Source of the DNA: Pristionchus mayeri
Taxonomy: Eukaryota > Nematoda > Chromadorea > Rhabditida > Neodiplogasteridae
DNA length: 64,000 bases
Direction of reading: 5' to 3'
Assembly: GCA_036245805.1 (NCBI GenBank)
Contig: BTRK01000006.1
Span: forward strand, 53,747,257 to 53,811,256
The notes beneath the pieces were generated by a model. The model ran no database searches. It saw only the letters and a program-made list of their open reading frames with translations, and was not told the DNA's origin. Below, piece by piece: positions 1 through 9,919 of the stretch. The position numbers and the translations under genes are program-made. The first letter of the stretch is position 1. Every line of letters starts with the position of its first letter.

Positions 1-2516
1 CGACCCTAGGAAGCCGTATATCTGACCCCTCGTTTTCTGTAGCACGCCTCAACGTCGAGATCGGTTTTTCTAACTTTTGAAAGGATCATCCAAACCCCAT
101 ACATAGCTAGTAATTCTGAAAGAACTTGACGAGATAAGCATTTTTACTGTTGGAAGTAAAATGCTAGCTCATCTGAGAAAAAAATATTACCAGTTGAAAT
201 CTCAAAATTCTCACCTTGAAATTGTTTTTCGCGAATGTACAAATTAAATTAACTTATTCGATTCCCCGTTAAAACTTGCCCCTAAGCGCAAAATTTCACC
301 AAAAAAACTGCGTCGAAAAGTGGTTTCTCGAATAAAGGAAGATGTCGGAGTTGTTATTTTCGCCCATTTTTACGCAGTTTCCTGCAGAACCTTCGTGAGT
401 TACGATTCTCAACTTTTTTCGACTATTCTACACTTGGGAAGAAATATGAACCTGAAAAACTATGAGTTTTGAGAATTTCTGAAAACTCGATTTTCTCAAC
501 TTCGACATTTCCCATTTTTATGCATTTATAACATCTCATTTTCAAATCACATCCCACTACTGCCCATTAAATCTTGCAGGATGTACCAACAGGACTCGGA
601 AAATTAACATAGTGGCTGGGCCCATGTGGCTGCACCAGACTAATTGTTGGTTAAAAACAAGATTTCGCGATGGAAGCAAACGAATACAATACGATTTAGA
701 GTATAGTTTTGCATAAATAGTCGATATTGTTCTTGTTTCATGTGTTTCTGTAGACATTTCATCGGATGGGGTTGACTAGAAGGAGTATTCGTCGTTTTCA
801 ATTTTTTTGGTTTTCAATGCTCAGATTTTCGATGTTTTTTTTTCAATTTACGTTTAGCTGTTATTTATGCGCTGATTTAGAGTAACTGAGATTGGTAGAG
901 TTTAAAGAACCACAACACAAATCAAATGGGAAATGTCGAAGTTGAGAAAATCGAGTTTTCAGAAATTCTCAAAACACGGAGTTTTTCAGGTTCATATTTC
1001 TTCCCAAGTGTAGAATAGTCGAAAAAAGTTGAGAACTGATAGTAACTAGAGTTCGCAATCCGGGGCGGGCCATTCGGTATCGCACCCCGCCCCGCGAGCG
1101 GTGAATGAGAGGGAGGGAAATGCGGGCCGGCCCGCAAAAGTTGAGGGGAGGCCCGAAACCGGGGTGTCCTAATGGCCGCATTTTACTATTCCTTGCCCTA
1201 TTGAATTATCGTGAGACGTGCATTATCATCATTTCGACTCACTTCGCTCGTCGGGATCGGTCTCTCACGATAAATCAGGTTGGGCGAGTCTTTTATTAGA
1301 ACAGTTCGTTCCCCTATCTCTTCTCTGTGAGTTATTTTAGCACAGACTAATCCTTACATGAGTATTTGCACACTTAACCTTGATAAGGACTGCTTTCAAA
1401 TACTTGCGTTTTCGACTTTTCCCGGCTCTGAAATCTCATTACACCGCGACCCACTCGGGGAGACCAACGCCTATATGTACGGAAGAGAACAGCGTGGGCC
1501 GCCTTCGAGAACATTTTATATAGAGGAGTATGCGAAGATTCCTTGCAACCCCGGACAATCCAGACCCCGGAGATCTTCAGTTACAAGAGCGCTCCACCGT
1601 CACTGGACTACGCTCGCGTGCAATAGAGATGACTTGCGGACATTGATCGCAGCACCGGCTTCTAAGTAAATATCTAAGTAAGCACAATTCATTTTGGGAT
1701 TTGCCTGTGCTACAATAACTCTGTTAGAAAAGATAGGGAAGCGAACTGAACAATAATAGAAGACTCGCCCAACCTGATTTATCGCGAGAGACCGATCCTG
1801 CCGAGCGAAATGAGTCGAAATTAGGATAATACACGTCTCACGACATTGTATTAGGGCAAGGAATAGTAAAATGCGAGCTTTAAGGCGCCCCGGTATCGGG
1901 CCTACCCTAAACTTTTGCGGGCCGGCCCGCATTTCTCTCCCTCTCATTCCTCGTTCGCAGGGGCCCCGCGGTGTCGGGTCGTCTCGTTTATCGAACTCTA
2001 ATAGTAACTCACGAAGGTTCTGCATGAAACTGCGCAAAAATGGGCGAAAATAACCACTCCGACATCTTCATTTATTCGAGAAACCACTTTTCGACGCAGT
2101 TTTTTTGGTGAAATTTTGCGCTTAGGGGTAACTTTTAACGGGGAATCGAATAAGTTAATTTAATTTGTACATTCGCGAAAAACAATTTCAGGGTGAGAAT
2201 TTTGAGATTTCAACTGGTAATATTTTTTTTTCTCAGATGAGCTAGCATTTTACTTCCAACAGTAAAAATGCTTATCTCGTCAAGTTCTTTCAGAATTACT
2301 AGCTATGTGTGGGGTTTGGATGATCCGTTCAAAAGTTAGAACAACCGACCTCGACGTTGAGGCGTGCTACAGAAAACGAGGGATCAGAGATACGGCTTTC
2401 TAAGAGCGATTTTCGTGAAAAGTTACCCCTAGGAACATCTTAAAATCAACACTTTATTTTTCGCTGTACGGCATATAGGTTTAATTGGTCAATTCTCTCA
2501 GATAGTCACTCATATC
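1..2516. repeat. Large foldback element, left end cut by window edge
   Basis: The first ~400 bases return as an inverted copy at about 2000-2440, and an inner pair (about 1105-1300 against 1735-1960) continues the palindrome. The loop (about 1300-1735) is not repeated in the window. The right end carries the CTCTCAGATAGTCACTCAT motif that marks a family also seen near 6.27-6.57, 30.9, 31.7, 33.4 and 60.5 kb. No transposase is visible. The inner arms are GC-rich and contain the perfect palindrome GCGGGCCGGCCCGC. Confidence 0.75.
402..1041. mobile_element. Nested insertion with ~110-bp terminal inverted repeats
   Basis: Bases 402-515 and 925-1041 are inverted copies (ends near GTTCTCAACTTTTTTCGAC) and interrupt the left arm of the surrounding foldback. 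The right arm near 2010 is continuous at the matching point, so this is a later insertion. No coding sequence is seen, so it is MITE-like. End positions are good to a few bases. Confidence 0.6.
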
Positions 2517-3066
2517 ACGCATGTCGCCTAAGGATTGAATAGATTCTTGAAGAGCCTGGTAAATTTTTTTACCTCTGCATCTGTGAGCATTTTTAGAGAG
2601 TTCCTAATGTGCCTCAACATAAACCAACACATTTTGTTCCATATCTCCATCGTCGACGATGTGAGACGTCGTCAAAGTTGACGGATATCGAAAACTGCCG
2701 ACTTTGGAGACACAATGCTCAGCCTACAGGTGGTCTTATGGAGCGTATTAAATAGCTAATATGTGCCAAATTTCACGGAGAATACGCTTGTGCTAATTAG
2801 CCATCGATACAATTATTAATATTTTCAAATATCGATTAAAATTATTGATTTTTGTAATTTTTTTAGTACCAGTGAGTTTTATTGACTCAATCGATACTTC
2901 TCGATGAGACGAATCGAATGATATGCTGAATGACATATCTAAAAAAGTGAGAAAGATTTCGAAATCGCGTTTTTAGATTCTCGAAAATCTGTTCGGCTTC
3001 TTGCTTGATACACTGGAGTCTTGATCAAGGCATGTATTCGATTCTTGGGGTCTCACACTCATCATC

Positions 3067-3140
3067 CCGAGTGGCTCAGCCTAGTAGTGCGATCGCTTTT
3101 TGCATTAAGTCTGGGGTTCAATCCCCGTCAACTGAGCCAT
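3067..3140 (+). tRNA. tRNA-like pseudogene (left foldback arm)
   Basis: An A-box-like TGGCTCAGCCTAGTAG and a B-box-like GGGTTCAATCCCC are spaced as in a tRNA, and a GGCTCAG/CTGAGCC pair can close the ends. The anticodon stem does not pair well, so a working tRNA is unlikely. It is probably a tRNA-derived piece carried by the foldback. Confidence 0.4.
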
Positions 3141-3375
3141 CTTTTGCTGATTTTTTTACACCTCTCTCTGAATTCTCCAGTGGGTCGATTTCTCGATTAG
3201 CATCTTTTACACAACTTTGACAAATGCATCTTCATCGTCTAGGGTTAATGCCAAGCTGTTATCGAATGAGTTGCAAAATGAACCAGTAAATACGCCAAAG
3301 TTGCGTAAAAACGTGCTAATCGAGAAATCGACTTACTGGAGAATTCAGAGAGAGGTGTAAAAAATCAGCAAAATA

Positions 3376-3450
3376 TGGCTCAGTTGACGGGGATTGAACC
3401 CCTGACTTAATGCAAAAAAGCGATCGCACTACCTGCTGAGCCACTCGGGA
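3376..3450 (-). tRNA. tRNA-like pseudogene (right foldback arm)
   Basis: This is the inverted copy of the segment at 3067-3140, with A-box-like TGGCTCAGCAGGTAG and B-box-like GGGTTCAATCCCC on the minus strand. The loop around TTTTTTGCATT resembles a degraded Ala-type anticodon loop, but the stem is imperfect. Confidence 0.4.
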
Positions 3451-3983
3451 TGATGAGCGAGAGACCCCAAGAATCGAATGCATGCCTTGATCAAGACTCC
3501 AGTGGATCAAGCAAGAAGCCGAACAGATTTTCGAGAATCTAATAACGCGATTTTGAAATCGTTCTCACTTTTTTAGATATGGCATTCAGCATATCATTCG
3601 ATTCGTCTCATCGAGCAGTATCGATTGAGCCAATAAAACTCACTGGTACTAAAAAATTACAAAAGTCAATAATTTTAATCGATTTATGAAAATATTAATA
3701 ATTGTATCGATGGCTAATTAGCACAGGCGTATTCTCCGCGAAATTTTGCACAGATTAGCTTTTTAACACGGGCCATAAGACCACATGTAGGCTGAGCATT
3801 GTGTCTCCAAAGTCGGCATTTTTCGATATCCGTCAACTTTGACGACGTCTCACATCGTCGACGATGGAGATATGGAACAAAACTTGTTGGTTTCTATGGG
3901 CTATTCAAAATTGTCCAAAACCCAAATGTCGACTTTTCCAATGTACCAGGGTTTATTCGAACCTTACGCGTCATGCGTGATAT

Positions 3984-4928
3984 TGCAGACTTCATTTTGG
4001 AGCTTCCTAAACCGGGTCGCAATTCGGCATCACTCACTTCAAAGGTCAATTTCTCGAAAACGGTGATAGATTGAGTAAAATTGACCTCTGAGTGACCCCG
4101 GCTCATTTTTTGAGCTCTATCGATCAATCTAAACCAATTTTTCTGAATCCGATTTTGAAAGGCGGTACGTTGTAGGTCGATTTTCTCCAAAATGTATGTG
4201 CAGAAGCAGCTCAAATTTTCTAAGTGAATGCAGCTCGGCGAGAGCTTTCAAATGAGTGGTTTGCCAACAAAATACGGACACTGTTTAGAGTTTTGCCGCT
4301 TTTACGCTTTTCGATCATTTGAAGGCACTTATTTCTCTTCACACCGCGCGTTTTATGGGAATGAAGGAGGAGCGAAGACAATAGGGGAGCGAGGGACAAT
4401 GGGATTATTTCATTCTACACTCTCATAAACGCGCGGTGTGACGAGAAATAAGTGCCTTCAAATGATCGAAAAGCGTAAAAGGGGCAACCCTCTCACCCAA
4501 GTGTCCGTATTTTGTTGGCAAAAGAACTCATTTGAAAGCTCTCGCCGAGCTGCATTCACTTAGAAAATTTGAGCTGCTTATGCACCTACATTTTAGAGAA
4601 AATCGGCCTACAACGTACCGACATTCAAAATCGAATTCAGAGAAATTGGTTTAGATAGATCGATAGAGCTCAAAAAATGAGCTGGGGTCACTCAGATGTC
4701 AATTTTACTCAATCTGTCACTGTTTTCGAGAAATTGACCTTTGAAGTGAGTGATGCCGAATTGCGACCCGGTGTAGGAAGCTCCAAAATGAAGTCAGCAA
4801 TATAAGACTTCGGGGGTCACTCAGGCATGCCTTAGGATAGCCAAAACCGGTTAGAGCTCAATTCACAATTTTCCTCCATTACCATGAATGGCAAATTCAG
4901 CTCGATTCTGTCGTGAGAGGCGTGTTAT
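3984..4928. repeat. Foldback, TATCACGCC family, left end truncated
   Basis: The arms mirror each other around about 4430, where the centre carries GCGCGGTGTGA. The right end finishes GAGAGGCGTGTTA, a variant of the GGCGTGATA end of the full copies at 6717, 26143, 34291 and 54496. The left terminal ~100 bp is absent where it meets the preceding foldback. Confidence 0.65.
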
Positions 4929-5299
4929 TAGTTGAAATAAGTGCGATTCCAATCTCACTTCAAAAGTGTAATAATCTTGTCGAAGCAGCCGACTTTCAGG
5001 TGGCGACAATCTCAAGAGTGCAAGGTTCCACTGCTACAATGCAAGCAATCATTGATGTACGCTGCTGAGTGGATCTTCCTTCCACCGCAAGAATACTCGA
5101 AGTATACCCGTATTTAGAGAATAGCTCACGTGTTGCTTCTACTAAAAGGGGTCATAATCTCGTGTTGTTGTTTTGCAAATATATTTCCATTTCGCTCAGC
5201 AAATATGAACCCTATGTGATGTGGGCTAATAAATCGATATTTTCAAATTGCACACAATTTAGATGGCGCTGTCGTCATGCACATTACGTATTTGATTAA
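4922..5299 (+). other. Unrecognised open frame with one in-frame TGA
   Basis: One frame is open for 126 codons except for a TGA at 5066-5068. The composition before and just after the stop looks protein-like (for example ADFQVATISRVQGS, then LEVYPYLENSSRVAS). I recognise no family. It could be a remnant of a host exon or chance. The rest of the gap up to 6266 shows a poly-G run near 5889-5899 and nothing else I can assign. Confidence 0.2.
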
Positions 5300-6266
5300 A
5301 GATACCCTCCACGGATGATGACGAAAAATAAGTAAATCGTGGATTTTTTTGTAAACATGTCGCTTGGAAGTGTGACGGGCAAGGATTGGGGTCGATCTTG
5401 AAATAGTTTCGAGAGACGCCCACATATGACGACAAATTGGCTTCACAAATGTATGTGAAATATAGATTTTCTAGTGTTTTCGGCGCGTAGAATGTCGTCC
5501 AACCACGTGTAAGTTGAACCAAGAGAACTTATGATACTACCCTGATCCCGATGAAAGATTAATAAATTTCGACTTTTGTGAGAAATAGCTCGAATTATGT
5601 TCTTTCAAACTGCGTTTACACCATTTTCGATAACGGCCATCATCAGCGAGAGTTATGTTAGGCTTGGGCTTGGGGTACTTACTTTTTGGCGATCACATCA
5701 GACTCATGTATGCGATCATAACTTCGTTTAAAATGTCGTCGCAAGGGGGTTTCAAAACTTTTCCATGCTTACCTCCCATTATCATAGTAAAGAGACCTCG
5801 GATCTGTACGGATATGGGGGAACCACGGATCTCACGAAATGATCGTCTCAAAATGGCTTATAAGCTTATAGATAAATCTTGGAACAGGGGGGGGGGGGGC
5901 ATTTTTTGTTTTCGGGTTTTCAACCGTTTTGGGCTTCCCTAGACTCAACTAATGACCCTTCCTTTCCGAGTTGCTGCACCGGTCGCTCGCTCACCTCTCA
6001 CTTTGCTCATCACTTAGTGCAGTTCACAATTTGTTTTAGACGTTCATTTTCGTTTCCCGGCTAAGTTTCGGTGCTCTATCGAGTATATTTCATTTTTTAA
6101 TTTTTTTATTATTTTTCTGTTACCGCAACGAGTGGTAATTTGAAAAGTGCTCAAATGCGGATTTTTTATGGAGGAGATGCGTTTTATCAAGGCAATTCAA
6201 CTAAGGGTTTATGCTCTCATATCTCGGACTATTCTTCGCGTCGGGCTATTTGGAATTTAAAAAAAT

Positions 6267-6572
6267 ATGAGAGCCTCTCTGAGAGGATTCACCATAGGCC
6301 GTACAACGAAAAATAAACTTCTGATTTTAAATTCTCCCTAGGGGTAACTTTGCACGTAGAGTTCGAAAATCGACCTTAGAAAGCCGTATATCTGACTCCT
6401 CATTTCCTTTGGGGGGCCAGAGGAAATGAGGGGTCAGAGATACGGCTTTCTAAGGTCGATTTTCGAACTCTACGTGAAAAGTTACCCCTAGGGAGAATTT
6501 AAAGTCAGAACTTTATTTTTCTTTGTACGGGATATAGGTAGTATTGCTTAGTTCTCTCAGATAGTCTCTCAT
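6267..6572. mobile_element. Short palindromic MITE, TATGAGAG family
   Basis: This is an almost perfect hairpin of about 300 bp centred near 6415. Its ends read TATGAGAG and CTCTCAT. The arms carry the motifs CTCCCTAGGGGTAACTTT and AAAGCCGTATATCTGA, which recur in larger foldbacks elsewhere in the window. It has no coding capacity. Confidence 0.7.
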
Positions 6573-6716
6573 GTATATAGTGTACACGCATATTGAGAGA
6601 AGAAGTCATATTGAGAGGTAGCCCAGAATATTTTCGTTCCCACATATCCGTATAGAGCCCAGACCCATGACTGAAACAAGAAGTAATTCGGATCTCAATT
6701 TTGTGTCTAAAAGGAT

Positions 6717-7745
6717 ATCACGCCTTTCACGAGAGAATCGAGCTAGATTCCCCATTCCTGGGAATGGAGGGGAAATCAGGAAATGAGTTCTAACCGATTT
6801 TGGGCATCCTGAGACATGCCTGACAGATCCCCATAATATCGTTATGCATACTTCATTCTGAAGGTGCCTACACCGGGTCGACTACCTGCAGCCTGAACTT
6901 TGAGAGCTTTTATCTCAATTCTGGTGAACGATGGACAAAAAATGTCGAAGGAGTAACCCCCGCTATTTTTTCGAGCTCTATCGATCTGTACAAACCGCTT
7001 TTCCTGAATCGCAATTTTAACCAAGCTACATTCATGGCTAATGTTCTCAAAAGTGTAGGAAAAGGGGCAGCTAAAATTTTTATAGTGCATAGAGCTCTTC
7101 AAGAGCTTTCGAATGAGTACCTGGCGACAGAAATACGAACACCTGGGTGTGACTACGGCCATTTCTACGTTTCCTAATCATTTGAACTTTATTTTCAACA
7201 CAAAAGCTCGCAGAAAATAATCATTCTTGATGAATCTCTCCGAAAGGAGCGGTGTGAGAGATAATCGACTGTTGAAAATAAAGTTCAAATGATTAGGAAA
7301 CGTAGAAATGGCCGTAGTCACACCCAGGTGTTCGTATTTCTGTCGCCAGGTACTTATTCGAAAGCTCTTGAAGAGCTCTATGCACCATAAAAATGTTAGC
7401 TGCCCCTTTTCCTACACTTTTGAGAACATTAGCCATGAATGTAGAATGTTTAAAATTGCGATTCAGGAAAAGCGGTTTGTACAGATCGATAGAGCTCGAA
7501 AAATGAGTGAGGGTTACTCCTTCGACATTTTTTGTCCATCTTTCACCAGAATTGAGATAAAAGCTCTCAAAGTTCAGGCTGCAGGTAGTCGACCCGGTGT
7601 AGGCACCTTCAGAATGAAGTATGCATAACGATATTCTGGGGATCTGTCAGGCATGTCTCAGGATGCCCAAAACCGGTTAGAACTCATTTCCTGATTTCCC
7701 CTCAATTCCCTGCCCCAGCTCGATTTTCTCGTGAGAGGCGTGATA
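6717..7745. repeat. Foldback element, TATCACGCC family, copy 1
   Basis: The ends read TATCACGCC and GGCGTGATA, with TA at the border. Two arms of about 480 bp flank a centre near 7230-7260. A second copy lies at 26143-27198. A 106-codon open frame read outward occurs in both arms. I treat it as a by-product of the palindrome, because related copies change at all codon positions and acquire stops. Confidence 0.8.
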
Positions 7746-7834
7746 TGTGAATCGGAGATCGAAGCGGAGATACCTGAGCTCGAATCGTGGTTGGGACAGT
7801 CGGAGATGACGGATGAGATAATGGTGTTGATGTA

Positions 7835-9084
7835 TTAGGTTGAATAGAAAGTCTTTATCCACTTTTTATTTCCCTTCTTCTGACAATAAAGCACAAGAGC
7901 AAAATCAAACATATGCACCATTGTTATCTACGACAAATCTCCAACGTTCAGGCAACTTATGGATTCCCTCCTTATAGAACCCATCTCGGCGCGAATTAAA
8001 ATATTGCTTGAGTGCGGCCTCGATCGCCCCACGGGAAATGAAGGATCTCTGATCGAGATGACGGGTCAGATCCGAGAACAACCAATAATCCGAAGGGGCC
8101 AAGTCAGGAGAATACGGTGTATGAGGGAGAACCATCCAGCCTTATTTGGACAGCTCCTGCTTGACCTGCCGTGCAACATGGGGTCGGGCGTTATCGTGTT
8201 GATAGTACACTTTCTTGCCGTTCAGGGCAGATTGTGCGAATTTCTTCTTGAGATTCCGTAGTTGTTTAGTGTAGACATATTCAGTAATTATCCGCTTCTC
8301 GGGTAGGAGCTCCCAGTAAATCGGGCCATCCACCCCCCACCAGGCAGAGAGCAAGATTTTCATAGGGTGAAGGCCAGGCTTTGCGACGTCCTGTGGGGTC
8401 TCATTGACATCCACCCACTGTGCCCTCCTATGGTGATTCTCATAGCAGACCCACTTCTCGACCCCTGTTATGAGACGGTCCAACCATCGATCTCCAGCGT
8501 GAAGAGTGAGTAGAGAAAGGGAATCGTCGACACGGTGGTCAAACTGGTCTTGGGTCAATTTGTGGGGTATGAAACGGCCTAGCTTCTTCTTCTTGCCAAT
8601 GGAGACCAATCATTTTACGATGGTGCTTTGCGATACCCCAAGTGTGGCTGCCATGTCGCGGGTATTTGGGAAGGATCCAATTCCACTACGATCCGTAGCG
8701 CATCCAAATCCAGCTCGGGTGGCCTCCCAGACCGGTCATGATCATCCATGGAAAAGTCCCCCTTCTCGAAGAGTTGGTACCAATTGCGCATGGTCTGGTA
8801 GTGAGTGGCATATGAATCGTACACTTCAGCCAACTGACGTTCCTATTCCTTCATTGTAGTGTGAGAGAGAAATACGAATAACAGAACGTTGCGGATGTGC
8901 AAGGCCGTGGGAACAAACATCGTGGTCTTACTAGTGGCAGAATGAAAGGCGTGGAATGGGGAGTTGTTGACCACATAGTCCCTTTGTCATGTGTTATTGA
9001 CTAGAGGCGAGGGAACACCAAAGGTATCCTGCACTGAGCAGTGATCGAGCAAAACAGTGGATAAAGACTTTCTGTTCAACCTAA
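7835..9084 (-). mobile_element. mariner transposon, copy 1 (inactivated)
   Basis: The element is 1,250 bp with terminal inverted repeats TTAGGTTGAAYAGAAAGTC at both ends, flanked by TA (7833-7834 and 9085-9086). It carries one broken transposase. It is the same length and nearly the same sequence as the copy at 55468-56717; I noted two single-base differences. The flanks differ, so the insertions are independent. Confidence 0.92.
7905..8920 (-). pseudogene. mariner transposase pseudogene, copy 1
   Basis: Mariner-family DD34D transposase, a DNA cut-and-paste enzyme acting at the element ends. Visible motifs are RSGRPPELD in the N-terminal part, WVCYENHHRR (first catalytic Asp lies close by in the family), YQHDNARPH (second Asp) and HTPYSPDLAPSDYWLF (third Asp region). 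I chose the ATG at 8918-8920 because family-like sequence (LHIRNVLLFVFLS) starts there. The frame is broken by TAG at 8843-8845, a single-base frameshift before TGA at 8610-8612, and TAA at 8142-8144 inside the catalytic core. All of these lesions are shared with the second copy, so neither makes a full protein; movement must have used transposase from elsewhere. Confidence 0.9.
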
Positions 9085-9919
9085 TATGTATCACAGAAAA
9101 GTATCAACTCGTGATCACTCCACTCAACGATTCTCTCACTGAATGACCATCAATTCGAATTCACTAAATAACTGAAAAAACGGTCCACTTTTAAGTCTCG
9201 GACCACTGAGTCATACTTGTAGAGCTTGTCGTTAGCTTTCGAATTCTGGTCTTACTTTGCTGATTTTCATAATTAGAAGGGGAGATACACACCGAAATAT
9301 ATTTTGATCAAAAAATCAACCGTCCGGGTTCTCCCTACTGAGTAGCAGTATGAAGAAGCACGATCGAAGACAGATGAAATATATGGTTACCTCAAATCTA
9401 GTATGGAGAATCCGAATCTGAAATAAAAATCGTATTGTCAAGATAAAATTTTTGAGAAACTGAAAATTTAAAGTGTTTTTTCATGATTACTGTAAGAAGA
9501 TGACACCTTTTATCGTATTGTAAGTTAACCAGCTTGTAGACAATTTCATTACGCACCGATTGGAGAACAATTCGCTCGCTGTAGGTCAAAAACTGACCGA
9601 AATACAGCCATTTTAAGCAGTAGGTCATTGCTACCCGTAAACATGCAAATTTCGATAAATGAAGCGGATTGGCGTTGTCCTCACCCTCATGTTGCCTAGT
9701 CTCAACATATTCACCGAAATCCACGATCAAAATTTTTTTCTGTCGCATGGGTTCCTGAAATCTTACAGGAGATCTGTGATATTGAAAATGATGAATTTGG
9801 TGTAGTTTAAACTGTTGGGACGTTGAGTGGTCTTATGTCGATTTGAAATTGTATTACAACTTGAGAGTAGCTTTCAGTAAGAGTCGTTGACATGTGAAAA
9901 ATTTTGTAAGCTCAAGCAG
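9085..9919. other. Unassigned sequence between mariner and galactosyltransferase remnant
   Basis: I find no earlier exons of the downstream galactosyltransferase here. Sequence near 9762-9784 ends in GATCTGTGATATT, like the outer end of the foldback at 59106-60495, so a TATCACAG-type element end may explain the loss of the 5' part. The minus-strand open frame at 9398-9748 has no recognisable motif. Confidence 0.4.

Larger units (their letters stand above)
2618..3900. repeat. Foldback element with a tRNA-like sequence in each arm
   Basis: Arms of about 600 bp (2618-3220 and 3310-3900) are inverted copies around a short centre near 3260. Each arm carries a tRNA-like segment, listed separately. 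No transposase is visible. Its right end abuts the truncated left end of the next foldback. Confidence 0.7.

Noticed and set aside
3067..3140. Functional tRNA gene
   Set aside because: A- and B-box-like elements are present, but the anticodon stem does not pair and the sequence is embedded in a foldback arm.
6842..7628. 106-codon ORFs in both arms of the foldbacks at 6717 and 26143, repeated four times
   Set aside because: They are mirror images created by the palindrome. In diverged family members the changes fall on all codon positions and stops appear, so there is no sign of protein selection.
7750..7832. Possible exon left of the mariner (reading IPELESWLGQSEMTDEIM)
   Set aside because: The frame is short, has no splice signals, and does not continue on the other side of the mariner after removal of the insertion.
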